Virus record (IMG/VR): IMGVR_UViG_3300046311_000124 | Coordinates: 1 to 30,984 of that record | DNA from: a virus | Strand: one strand, 5' to 3' | DNA length: 30,984 nucleotides | In this document: positions 12,639 to 20,574 of the stretch, piece after piece | Layout of the letters: each line of letters begins with the position of its first letter | Numbering within the stretch: position 1 is the first letter of the stretch | Translations under genes and position numbers: made by a program | Notes under the pieces: generated by a model | Databases searched by the model: none | What the model saw: the letters and a program-made list of their open reading frames with translations, nothing else | Told to the model about the DNA's origin: nothing

Positions 12639-13174
12639 TGGCTGACAAAAATAAGTTCCCAGGTACCCCGTATACGGATACTCCTGTAAACTTAAGAAAA
12701 AAGAAAATATGTCATACGTGTCTCAATGAATTCGTTCCAAGGTGTGGTCAACAAAAATTCTGCTCAGACTACTGCAGAAATTCTTGGAAATATCTAATCG
12801 GTGTTGTCACAAACGAAACACAATACAAAAGCATTTCTGGTAATTGGAATCGCTATTTTGATAGGCTGCTAGGACGTAAAGAAAGACGTGGTCTTTTGAC
12901 CAGGCAAGATTTACTAAGAATATTAGAAGATCAAAAAGGTCTATGTGCTCTGTCAGGCTTAAAACTAACATGTCAACTTGAGGTTGGTAAAAAATTCCAT
13001 ACAAACGTTTCCGTAGACAGAATTGAAGCCGGTGGTACTTACAAACCTCACAACGTGCAGCTTGTATGTGCTGCGTTAAATGGATTTAGACGTGAGACTC
13101 CACTAAAAGAATTTATTTGGTTTTGTGAACAAGTAGCAAATCATCAAAGAAAGGAGGTCACCTGTGGCAACTAA
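12638..13174 (+). CDS. HNH endonuclease, probable free-standing homing nuclease
   Basis: An N-terminal zinc-finger-like segment (CHTC ... CGQQKFCSDYC) is followed by a C-terminal HNH-like part: CALSGLKL, then VSVDRIEAGGTYKPHNVQLV and a helix. The D-R-I, H-N and V-C order resembles phage HNH homing endonucleases that cut at conserved sites. The coding sequence is visibly more A/T-rich than terminase small subunit before it, suggesting separate transfer. It overlaps the previous stop by one base and carries the Shine-Dalgarno of the next gene near its 3' end. Confidence 0.75.
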   Translation: MADKNKFPGTPYTDTPVNLRKKKICHTCLNEFVPRCGQQKFCSDYCRNSWKYLIGVVTNETQYKSISGNWNRYFDRLLGRKERRGLLTRQDLLRILEDQKGLCALSGLKLTCQLEVGKKFHTNVSVDRIEAGGTYKPHNVQLVCAALNGFRRETPLKEFIWFCEQVANHQRKEVTCGN

Positions 13175-13431
13175 AGCAACGCGTGATTATCGGGCGTGAG
13201 TATGACAAGTACCAAGGTACGGAAGAGCAAAAGAAAAACAGAGCCAAGCGCAACGCTGCTCGTGCTCAAGCCGTCAAGGATGGTAGGGTTTCGAAGGGAT
13301 CAGGTAAGGATGTTGACCACGTGAAGCCATTGAGCAAAGGTGGAAGCAACGCCAAGAGCAACACTCGTGTGATTTCTGCTTCAAGTAATCGCTCATTCGC
13401 GAGAAATAGTGATGGGTCGATGAAGAAATAA
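13164..13431 (+). pseudogene. Small HNH-type protein, +1 frameshifted
   Basis: A perfect Shine-Dalgarno AAGGAGGT (13151-13158) precedes GTG at 13164, which reads MATKATRDYRA and then meets TGA at 13197. One base over, the frame continues as REYDKYQGTEEQKKNRAKRN and on to 13431. Removing a single G from the GGG at about 13191 joins the two as ...TRDYRREYDKYQG..., the usual N-terminus of this small phage family. The C-terminal part has the DVDHVKPLSKGGSNAKSN segment typical of compact HNH-like phage proteins. It is either an inactivated gene, a sequence error, or a programmed +1 frameshift. Restarting at the GTG at 13183 is also possible. Confidence 0.65.
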
Positions 13432-13497
13432 GTTTATTGGCATCCACTCTACGCCACGACTTGTAGTTGTGGTTGCCACTTTGTACAAGGAAATACC

Positions 13498-13920
13498 ATG
13501 ACACCACTTGTAGGCATTTTAACGGGCCTAGGAGACACGCTAATCAAGCGCCTGTGGCCTGACCCCGCCGACCAAGCAAAAGCGCAGCTAGAGCTGTTTA
13601 AGCTTCAGCAAAGCGGGGAGCTTGCTCTACTGGCTGCAGACACTCAGCTTGCTACCAAACAACTCGATGTAAATGCTGTTGAAGCAGCAAATCCAAACCT
13701 GTTTGTCTCAGGGTGGCGCCCCTCGGTTGGTTGGGTAAGCGCTGCTGGCTTTGCCATACAGTTTATCGTGGGCCCCTTGTGTGAGTGGGGCTCCGCTTTG
13801 TACGGACACCCAATACCTTTTCCAAAGCTTGACCTTTCTGAGATGATGCCAATATTGCTTGGGATGCTCGGGATTGGCGGACTCCGCAGCTATGAGAAGA
13901 TCAAAGGCGTCACCAAATGA
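13498..13920 (+). CDS. Holin, 3-TM (GTA-holin-like), 140 aa
   Basis: Inner-membrane lysis protein that permeabilises the membrane at the end of infection. It resembles the 3-TM holin family: a short hydrophobic N-terminus (PLVGILTGLGDTLI), a charged helical middle, then FVSGWRPSVGWVSAAGFAIQ and a final segment MMPILLGMLGIGGLRSYEKIK. The GWRP-x-x-GW motif and the LGxGGLRxYEK end are characteristic. AAGGA precedes the ATG. The stop overlaps the terminase start as ATGA. No endolysin or spanin is recognised nearby. Confidence 0.75.
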   Translation: MTPLVGILTGLGDTLIKRLWPDPADQAKAQLELFKLQQSGELALLAADTQLATKQLDVNAVEAANPNLFVSGWRPSVGWVSAAGFAIQFIVGPLCEWGSALYGHPIPFPKLDLSEMMPILLGMLGIGGLRSYEKIKGVTK

Positions 13921-15290
13921 CTAAACTAAACTCAAATCTAATTGCAGGCTTTGTAAGAACTGTACTTGCCTCTGGGTTTGAGGGAGCTACAGAAACTCCA
14001 GATTTCCACAAAGAGATTTGGGAAGACTGCTGTAGTCCACATCAATTGGTAGCAATTGCTGCTCCACGTAATCATGCAAAAACCACAGCAGTGACAACTT
14101 CTTACGGATTGACATCAATTCTTTTTAGAGAAAGTCGCTATTTACTCATACTTTCTGCTACAATATCACAAGCAAACGGTATGCTGCTGACGATTAAAAG
14201 TCAACTACAACATAACAAAAATATTGCTGAGTTGTTTGGACTTGCACGAGATGAGAGGGGTGAAGTTAAGTTTGTCAAGGATACTGAGGATGATTTAATT
14301 GTAAAGCTTGAAGACGGACATATGTTCAGAATTGCGGCACGTGGTGCAGAGCAAAAGCTTCGAGGTTTAAATTGGGAAGGCACTAGGCCAGACCTCATCA
14401 TCATAGATGACTTGGAAGAAGATGAGGCTGTTGCAAGCAAAGAGCGTAGAGAGAAGCTGAGAAACTGGTTTAACAAGGCTGTGTTTCCAATGAGAAGCAG
14501 CAATGGTAAAATCAGAGCTGTAGGTACAATATTGCATATGGACAGTTGGCTTGAGCGTAAAATGCCAAAGCCACATGATAAAAATACCATTACAACACCA
14601 TTAAAAATAACAAGCAGGGTAAACATTGGTGGATGGCGTTCTGTGAAGTATAGAGCCCATAGCGATGGTTATGAGCATATCTTGTGGCCTACCAGATGGC
14701 CCAAAGAGAAGCTTTTAGAATATTACGAGACATTGTCCGCAGACGGTAGCTCAGATAGCTACAGCCAGGAAATGCTGAACATCCCCCTGGATGAGGCAAA
14801 CACGTTGTTCAAGCGCAACAACTTTGGTGAAATAACCGAAGAGATGCGCAAGCTGAAACTCAACTACTACATTGTAGCTGACTTAGCTGTCGATCAGCAC
14901 AGCCGGGCAGACTACACGGCCATTATCATTGCCGGTATGGACGAATTTAAAAGAATACACATTAAGAACGTAATACGCGAGAGACTAGATGGTAAGGAAA
15001 TCGTTGATATACTTATTGACTTACAGCGCGTGTACAATCCTGAAATAGTCGGTATTGAAGAAATGCAAGTATCAAAAGCCATTGGGCCATTTCTTAATGA
15101 AGAGATGGTAAATACTGGTGTTTATTTAAACCTGCTTAAACTAAAGCATGGCGGTAGAGACAAAATACAGCGCAGCACATCGATTAGAGCCCGCATGCAA
15201 TGCAACACTATTTTCTTTGATAAGCAAGCCGACTGGTATCCCGGTCTTGAAGAAGAATGCCTACGCTTCCCTAGAGACACTCACGACGAT
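13917..15290 (+). CDS. Terminase large subunit, exon 1 (ATPase and most of nuclease)
   Basis: DNA-packaging motor. Residues 1-458 of 510: the Walker A-like loop is AAPRNHAKTT (49-58), Walker B is LIIIDDLEED (160-169), and the RNase H-like nuclease starts at YIVADLAVD (D322). The exon ends at ...FPRDTHDD, and exon 2 begins QVDALSYLG, together rebuilding the conserved HDDQxDA nuclease motif. The unspliced frame stops immediately after HDD, so splicing of the intron at 15291-16038 is needed for a complete protein. Confidence 0.9.
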
Positions 15291-16038
15291 TAACATACTG
15301 GTCGTCTTTAAATCCATTGAATTCGGTGGATCTCTATAACGAATGTTATAGACAATACCGAGCCAAGCCTCGTAAGAGGAAGGTGTAACGACTAGCCGAA
15401 AGGCGTAGAGATCATGTGATCTCGAAGTGGTGGACACCTAGAAATAGGTGAAGATATAGTCTGCTCTGCATGGTGACATGCAGCATCAATTAACATAGGA
15501 GAATTTCTATGCAAACATATTATTCAAATTCCGGTTGTGAGTATACAATTCTCTCTAAAGATAAAAAGGATTGTATTATTCAATTCACAAAAACTGGTTC
15601 TGTACGTAGAGCTAACATAGACAACATAAAAGTTGGTAAAGTTAGAGACTTGTATGCCACTAGTTGTTACGGAGTTGGTTATTTAGGAGTTTACAAACGA
15701 ACCGGATATCATGTTCAAGCTAACCAGCTATGGAGAAACATGATAAAACGGTGTTATACTGATGACCCAAGAGGTTATAAGTCTAAAAAAACTACTGTAG
15801 ATCCTAGATGGCACTGCCTTTCTAATTTCATTGACGACCTACCGAAGCTTAAGAACTTTAATAGGTGGCTTGCTAATGAAAATTACCAGCTAGACAAAGA
15901 CCTGTTAGTACCAGGCTCAAACGTCTATAGCTTAGAGACATGCCAATTTATCTCTGAGGCTGAGAACAAAAGTGCAGGCAAAAAGAATAAAAAGTTGATT
16001 GATGGGCAGTGGGTAACAGCCACTGTTTAACACTAACG
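15291..16038 (+). ncRNA. Group I intron in large terminase gene (748 nt)
   Basis: Self-splicing ribozyme. P1 forms between exon end GACGAT and the internal guide GTCGTC near 15301-15307, with the required U-G pair at the 5' splice site after T15290. Core elements are in order: P (GAATTCGGTGG, ~15319), Q (AATACCGAGCC) pairing as P4, R (TAACGACTAG, ends 15395) and S (AAGATATAGTCTG, 15451-15463). The intron ends in G16038 and splicing restores the terminase frame exactly. The nuclease ORF lies 3' of S, in the P9 region, leaving the core free. Confidence 0.88.
15509..16030 (+). CDS. Intron-encoded HNH-like homing endonuclease
   Basis: 173 aa. The central and C-terminal parts match intron-borne HNH-type phage endonucleases: QLWRNMIKRCY, a basic stretch, a W-x-x-F-x-F like LSNFIDDLPKLKNFNRWL, then YQLDKDLLVPGSNVYSLETC and FISEAENKS. 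The Cys/Asn/Asp-rich second half would carry the metal site. An AGGAG is well placed before the ATG. It would cut intronless terminase genes so the intron spreads; target specificity is not shown by the sequence. Confidence 0.75.
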   Translation: MQTYYSNSGCEYTILSKDKKDCIIQFTKTGSVRRANIDNIKVGKVRDLYATSCYGVGYLGVYKRTGYHVQANQLWRNMIKRCYTDDPRGYKSKKTTVDPRWHCLSNFIDDLPKLKNFNRWLANENYQLDKDLLVPGSNVYSLETCQFISEAENKSAGKKNKKLIDGQWVTATV

Positions 16039-16197
16039 CAAGTTGATGCCCTATCTTACCTAGGGATGTTACTTAACAACCTCGTGGAGGCCAACAGCCC
16101 TGAGGAACAAGATGAAGAGGACTACCTAGATGAATTACGAGAATCCAGAAAGTCAAATGCCGGAGGAGATGGACGAAGTCGATACACCGGCTATTAG
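16039..16197 (+). CDS. Terminase large subunit, exon 2
   Basis: Encodes QVDALSYLGMLLNNLVEANS and a charged tail ending SRYTGY, 52 residues, stop TAG at 16195. QVDA completes the conserved nuclease motif begun by HDD in exon 1. The tail overlaps the start of the portal gene by 68 bp in another frame, so the two are probably coupled. Confidence 0.88.
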   Translation, partial: QVDALSYLGMLLNNLVEANSPEEQDEEDYLDELRESRKSNAGGDGRSRYTGY

Positions 16198-18151
16198 CAA
16201 CGAAACCCCCGAGGAAGAGAACCTAGAGCGTGAGATGTTCACTCTCAACATGGCTGAAGGCCTAGAAGATAAAAAGCTTCTTGAAATTGGTCGTGAGTGC
16301 TTGGAGGGTTTTGAGGCTGATTTGTCAACAAGGGAAGATTGGGCTCAAGACCTGGAGGAATATCTCAAGCTTGCCATGCAGATTCGTGAAGAGAAGAGCT
16401 TTCCTTGGGCAGGCTGTTCCAACGTCAAGTATCCCCTGCTTGCCACAGCAGCCATGCAGTTTGCTGCCCGCGCCTATCCAGCTCTGGTTCCATCTAACGG
16501 CAAGATTGTTAAAACTGTCGTTGTTGGAAAAGACAAGACGGGTGAGAAGAAAGAACAAGCTGATAGGGTGTCAACCTACATGTCATGGCAAATCCTGAAG
16601 GACATGGAGCATTGGGAGGAGGACATGGATAAGCTTCTCATCATGCTTCCAATTGCTGGCTGTATGTTTAAGAAGACGTTCTGGGATGCCAACTCTGAGA
16701 AAGTATCCTCAAGACTCATCCTACCTAAGAACTTTGTTGTTGACAACTGGACACGTAGCCTTGAAGAGGCAGAGCGCCAAAGCGAAATATTTACGCTAAC
16801 CCCCAGGCAGCTTAAAGAACGTCAACTTCAAGGGATATATCTTGACATTGATCTGGGAACGCAGAATGCTCCACTTGATGATAGGGATCATCCTAGGCAC
16901 GATGATGCCACGCCATACACATTTGTTGAGCAGCATACATTCATTGATATGGATGATGATGGTTATTCAGAGCCCTACATTGTTACCTTTCATAGGAACA
17001 CTGGTAAGGTACTTAGAATTGCAATGAGATTTGACACAGACGGAGTGCAACTAAACAAAGATGGTAAAATATCCAAAATCTCTCCAATACAATACTACAC
17101 CAAGTTTAGCTTTGTACCTAACCCTGATGGTAGTTTCTATGACATCGGCTTTGGTAGTTTGCTTGGTCCATTAAACGAATCAATTAACACACTGATAAAC
17201 CAGCTTATTGACGCAGGCACTGTTAACACCCTGTCAGGTGGTTTTATAGGTAAAGGGTTGCGTATTAAGAGTGGCGACTATGAGTTTAGGCCAAATGAGT
17301 GGAAGCCTGTAAATGCAACTGGCGACGACTTGCGCAAGCAAATAGTTCCACTACCGACTAAAGAACCTAGCCCAGTTTTATTCCAGCTTATGCAGGCAAT
17401 GATAACATCTGGTAAGGAACTGGCTTCGGTTGCCGAGATATTTGTTGGTAAGAGCCCAGGACAGAACACACCAGCTACTACGACAATGGCTACGATTGAG
17501 CAGGGCATGAAGGTGTTTACTGCTGTTTACAAGCGTATCTTTAGAGCACTGCAGAAAGAGTTTGACAAGATTTACAAGCTTAATGAGACCTACATCAATC
17601 CCAATACCTACATGTCTATTCTTGACGAGGCTATTGGACCATCAGACTTTAACAACGAAAACTACGACATTTGCCCAGGAGCAGATCCAAACGCAATGTC
17701 TGACACCGAGAAGCTGATGAAAGCACAAGGCCTGATGGAGCTTATGCCCATGGGTATTCTTGATCCCGTTAAGGTTGGTTTGCGTATTCTTGAGACCCAA
17801 GAGCAGCCCAACTACGAGGAGCTACTTGTTCAGTCGGTACGCGAGTCCGGGCAACCCCCAGCTCCTCCGCCTGATCCTAAGATGCTTGAGCTGGAGATGA
17901 AGGGTAAGCTTAAGGAGCAAGAAATGGCTCTGAAGGCCGACATGGCAGAAAAGAAGAACCAGCTAGAGATGATGTCTACATCAGCCAAGCTGGCTATGGA
18001 CCAGATGAGCAAAGCACAAGAGTCTGAAGATCGCAAGAGGATTGCCGTTGTGCAAGCAGCTACTGAAGAGCGCAAGCAAAACATTGATGTTCTTAAAGCT
18101 CAGAGTGACTTTGTTTCTAAGATGATGAAAAACAAACCAGGCAGCAACTAG
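16130..18151 (+). CDS. Portal protein
   Basis: Dodecameric ring at the head vertex through which DNA enters. 673 aa, the length of P22-like portals (P22 gp1 is 725). It has an acidic N-terminus, FPWAG (91-95) with CSNVKYPLLATAA after it, PALVPSNGKIVK, a central stem and wing region, PGQNTPATTTMATIEQG, and a Gln/Lys-rich helical C-terminal coil (LEMKGKLKEQEMALKADMAE) like the P22 barrel. It lies between large terminase and scaffold/capsid. ATG at 16130 is used; later in-frame ATGs at 16157 and 16169 are possible. Part of it (about 17030-17420) looks more A/T-rich. Confidence 0.85.
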   Translation: MNYENPESQMPEEMDEVDTPAISNETPEEENLEREMFTLNMAEGLEDKKLLEIGRECLEGFEADLSTREDWAQDLEEYLKLAMQIREEKSFPWAGCSNVKYPLLATAAMQFAARAYPALVPSNGKIVKTVVVGKDKTGEKKEQADRVSTYMSWQILKDMEHWEEDMDKLLIMLPIAGCMFKKTFWDANSEKVSSRLILPKNFVVDNWTRSLEEAERQSEIFTLTPRQLKERQLQGIYLDIDLGTQNAPLDDRDHPRHDDATPYTFVEQHTFIDMDDDGYSEPYIVTFHRNTGKVLRIAMRFDTDGVQLNKDGKISKISPIQYYTKFSFVPNPDGSFYDIGFGSLLGPLNESINTLINQLIDAGTVNTLSGGFIGKGLRIKSGDYEFRPNEWKPVNATGDDLRKQIVPLPTKEPSPVLFQLMQAMITSGKELASVAEIFVGKSPGQNTPATTTMATIEQGMKVFTAVYKRIFRALQKEFDKIYKLNETYINPNTYMSILDEAIGPSDFNNENYDICPGADPNAMSDTEKLMKAQGLMELMPMGILDPVKVGLRILETQEQPNYEELLVQSVRESGQPPAPPPDPKMLELEMKGKLKEQEMALKADMAEKKNQLEMMSTSAKLAMDQMSKAQESEDRKRIAVVQAATEERKQNIDVLKAQSDFVSKMMKNKPGSN

Positions 18152-18176
18152 CTCCAATAGTGGGGCGATAAGGAGA

Positions 18177-18377
18177 ATGCAAATTATAACACCAGCCGAT
18201 TTTAAAGAATGGAAAAACTCACAAGTAACCATAGCCTTTATGAACTCATTGCTAGAGCGCATTGAGGACACAAAGGATTTTTTGGTAGGGTGCCCACTAG
18301 AGGATGTTGTAAAACATCAGGGCTACATTATGGCAATTAAAGACATTATGCAACTTGACTTTGCAGGAGAGCAATAA
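18177..18377 (+). CDS. Hypothetical protein between portal and GroES, 66 aa
   Basis: Unrecognised helical protein (ITPADFKEWKNSQVTIAFMN and on). An AAGGAG lies unusually close to the ATG, one base away, so the true start might be slightly different. Located one base before the co-chaperonin gene, so probably a head-assembly accessory, by position only. Confidence 0.6.
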   Translation: MQIITPADFKEWKNSQVTIAFMNSLLERIEDTKDFLVGCPLEDVVKHQGYIMAIKDIMQLDFAGEQ

Positions 18378-18378
18378 A

Positions 18379-18714
18379 ATGGCAATCACACCAACCGGGC
18401 ATCACATCCTTGTCAAACCACAAAAACTTGAGGATGTAGACACCGCTTACAAGAAAGCTTCAGTGATGGGTATTATCATCCCAGAGGACGCAACCAAGAA
18501 GAAACAAGTTGGCGTGTCTACTGGAGTTGTAGTTGCTATGGGCTCAACAGCCTACAAAGAATATACAGACGGAACACCTTGGTGTAAAGTCGGTGATTTA
18601 GTTGCATATGTTAGGCATGGTGGAATGTTTATCGACGATCCAGAGAATGACGAGATTTTTCTTCTGTTGAACGATGGTGACATTGCTGCAATTTTAACTG
18701 GCTCCAAGGAATAA
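18379..18714 (+). CDS. GroES-like co-chaperonin (Cpn10 family)
   Basis: Partner lid for host GroEL, likely used to fold the capsid protein. 111 aa. GroES features: N-terminal HILVKPQKLE, a mobile-loop region (KKASVMGIIIPEDATKK), GVVVAMGS, VGDLVAYVRHGG, and a final strand EIFLLLNDGDIAAIL. The loop segment with hydrophobic GIIIP is the GroEL-binding motif. The ATG at 18379 fits the domain and has AGGAG upstream. It sits directly before scaffold in the head module, as T4 gp31 and other phage co-chaperonins serve capsid folding. Confidence 0.85.
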   Translation: MAITPTGHHILVKPQKLEDVDTAYKKASVMGIIIPEDATKKKQVGVSTGVVVAMGSTAYKEYTDGTPWCKVGDLVAYVRHGGMFIDDPENDEIFLLLNDGDIAAILTGSKE

Positions 18715-18716
18715 AT

Positions 18717-19526
18717 ATGACTGAAGAGATTGTTAACAGCCCATCAGAGGGCTCTGGAGAGTCTGCTCCAGCTCGTGAATTCACAGCGGTTGAGAACCAG
18801 GCTATGGAGCTTGGTTGGAGGCCCCTAGAGGAGTTCCACGGTGATGAGAGCATGTTCATTGATGCTAAAGAGTTTGTAGGGCGCAAGTCGCTGTACGACA
18901 AAATCGAAGCACAGAAAAATGAACTAAAAACCATCAAGCAGGGCGTAGACGCTCTTAAAGAGCACTATTCTCACGTTGAAACAAGGGCTTTTGAGAAGGC
19001 CCTTAAAGAGCTGGAAAAGCAGCAAAAACAAGCCGTGCGCGACGGCGATGCTGATAGCTTTGAGTCTATTGAAAGTGAAAAGAAAGCTCTGGAAGCAGAG
19101 CGTCAGGAATTCATTGATGCTACGGAAAAGATTAAAACCGAAGCTCCTCAAGTAGATCCTGAATTGCAATCTTGGGTAAACCGCAATCCTTGGTATAACA
19201 ACCAGCCACACATGAAAGTCTTTGCAGACCAGTTGGGCAACCGCCTTGCTGCTGACGTTCGTGCAGGATCGATGACCCAAAAAGAAGCCCTCGTGAAAAT
19301 TGAGGCCGCTGTTAAGGAAGAGTTTCCTAATAAGTTTAGAAATCCCAACAGAGATAAACCTGCTGCTGTAGAAGCAACTAGCAAACACACAAGTCCTAAA
19401 GGTAGCAATTCGTCATTCAAGATGACCGCAGACCAAGAGAGGGTTTGGAAAAGTCTTGAGAGAGCCTCTGGTATAAAATATACCAAAGAGGAATACATTG
19501 CGGATTTGAAGAAAATGGAGAACTGA
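18717..19526 (+). CDS. Capsid scaffolding protein
   Basis: Internal assembly template. 269 aa, acidic N-terminus with ELGWRPLEEFHGDESMFIDA, then a long coiled coil (residues ~60-140, heptads around KALKELEKQQKQAVRDGDAD), a Trp-containing PELQSWVNRNPWYN segment, and a basic C-terminal helix-loop that in such proteins contacts coat protein. AAGGA precedes the ATG. Position between co-chaperonin and capsid supports it. Assigned by architecture, N-terminal pattern and order. Confidence 0.78.
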   Translation: MTEEIVNSPSEGSGESAPAREFTAVENQAMELGWRPLEEFHGDESMFIDAKEFVGRKSLYDKIEAQKNELKTIKQGVDALKEHYSHVETRAFEKALKELEKQQKQAVRDGDADSFESIESEKKALEAERQEFIDATEKIKTEAPQVDPELQSWVNRNPWYNNQPHMKVFADQLGNRLAADVRAGSMTQKEALVKIEAAVKEEFPNKFRNPNRDKPAAVEATSKHTSPKGSNSSFKMTADQERVWKSLERASGIKYTKEEYIADLKKMEN

Positions 19527-19527
19527 A

Positions 19528-19908
19528 ATGTCTGAACGTACACTCGTTACAAAAGAGCCAGCAAAGCGTCCCGTTAGATCCAGCACGGGTACCCGCAATC
19601 GCCTTTCGATTGCCAACATGGATCCCAACTATAAATATCGTATAGTTGCTGTTGATAATGAATCGCGTATAAACCGCATTCAAGAAATGAAAGACCAAGG
19701 CTACGATGTAGTTCCAGAAGTTCAGATCGGTGACAACCGTGCTGACGTAGGTAAAGGCATTGGCAAGGCTGGTATTATCTCCTTAGGCCAAGGAGTTACT
19801 GGTGTGGCAATGCGCATTCCTAAAGAATGGTACGCTGAATATCAAAAAGAAAAGCATGCTCACGTAGATAGGATATCTGCTGATCTAAAATCTAAACTAG
19901 AGTCTTAG
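19528..19908 (+). CDS. Head-associated hypothetical protein, 126 aa
   Basis: Unrecognised. Basic N-terminal tail (TKEPAKRPVRSSTGTRNRLS), then NMDPNYKYRIVAVDNESRIN, a small folded core and a charged C-terminal helix. It lies between scaffold and structural genes in the same operon, so a minor head or assembly role is likely by context only. Starts 1 bp after the scaffold stop. Confidence 0.65.
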   Translation: MSERTLVTKEPAKRPVRSSTGTRNRLSIANMDPNYKYRIVAVDNESRINRIQEMKDQGYDVVPEVQIGDNRADVGKGIGKAGIISLGQGVTGVAMRIPKEWYAEYQKEKHAHVDRISADLKSKLES

Positions 19909-19929
19909 ACTCATCTATAAGGAAATACT

Positions 19930-20517
19930 ATGGCAACCGTACTCGCAGGCTTTCGTCCTGTTAAACATATATCTGGTGGGGCCTATAACGGTCACGTAAA
20001 CCGTTATGTGGTTCCCGCTGCTGAAACTGGTGCAATTAACGTTGGTGACTTTGTTGTTTTGTCTGACAGCGCTGCTGTTGGTGGTTACCCAGCATGTGAG
20101 CGTTCAACCGTCACTACCGCTGGTAACTTGCTGGGTGTTGTGGTTGGTTTTGAAATTGACCCCTCCAACTTGAACCTGAACAACATCCGTTTGGCTTCTA
20201 CACAGCGTTTTGCTTTGGTTGCAGACAACCCACAACTCATTTTTGCTGCTCCTCAGAATGGCTCAGGTGGTGTTATTGCTGCTGCCTCTGTTGGTTTGAA
20301 CGTGGCTATAGCTGTTGGTACAGCCGCTACTACCGCTCCTGGTGCTTCCACCATGCTGGTTGCTAGCAACACTGTTGCAACGACAAACACCTTGCCTTTG
20401 AAGATTGTTGGTATTACCGATGCTCCTGATACAGACATCACAAGCACCACACGTCCTTCTGAAGTCTTGGTAATAATTAACACACATCAGTATGCTCCTA
20501 GCATAGCTGGCGTATAA
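19930..20517 (+). CDS. Structural protein, probable head decoration, 195 aa
   Basis: No catalytic motifs. An Ala/Gly/Thr/Val-rich all-beta protein starting MATVLAGFRPVKHISGGAYNG. It has VGDFVVLSD, a LLGVVVGFEID strand and a C-terminal NTHQYAPSIAGV. Proteins of this look sit directly before the capsid gene in related phages and are found as virion components. Decoration or minor head protein is the likely role; not certain. Confidence 0.65.
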   Translation: MATVLAGFRPVKHISGGAYNGHVNRYVVPAAETGAINVGDFVVLSDSAAVGGYPACERSTVTTAGNLLGVVVGFEIDPSNLNLNNIRLASTQRFALVADNPQLIFAAPQNGSGGVIAAASVGLNVAIAVGTAATTAPGASTMLVASNTVATTNTLPLKIVGITDAPDTDITSTTRPSEVLVIINTHQYAPSIAGV

Positions 20518-20529
20518 TAGGGGAAGAAT

Positions 20530-20574
20530 ATGAGTTTAATCAACACAGCAAGTTTCGCTAAAGCTCTTTGGCCT
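20530..20574 (+). CDS. Major capsid protein, exon 1
   Basis: Fifteen codons, MSLINTASFAKALWP, with GGGGAAG ahead of the ATG. The unspliced frame then reads FF-like codons to a stop at once. The exon ends in CCT, pairing GGCCT with intron GGGCC. It joins GVNKFWG in exon 2 to give a continuous, capsid-like N-terminus. Confidence 0.82.

Noticed and set aside
14201-14626. Minus-strand ORF of 141 codons inside large terminase
   Set aside because: Antisense shadow of the ATPase domain; Ser/Leu-rich product.
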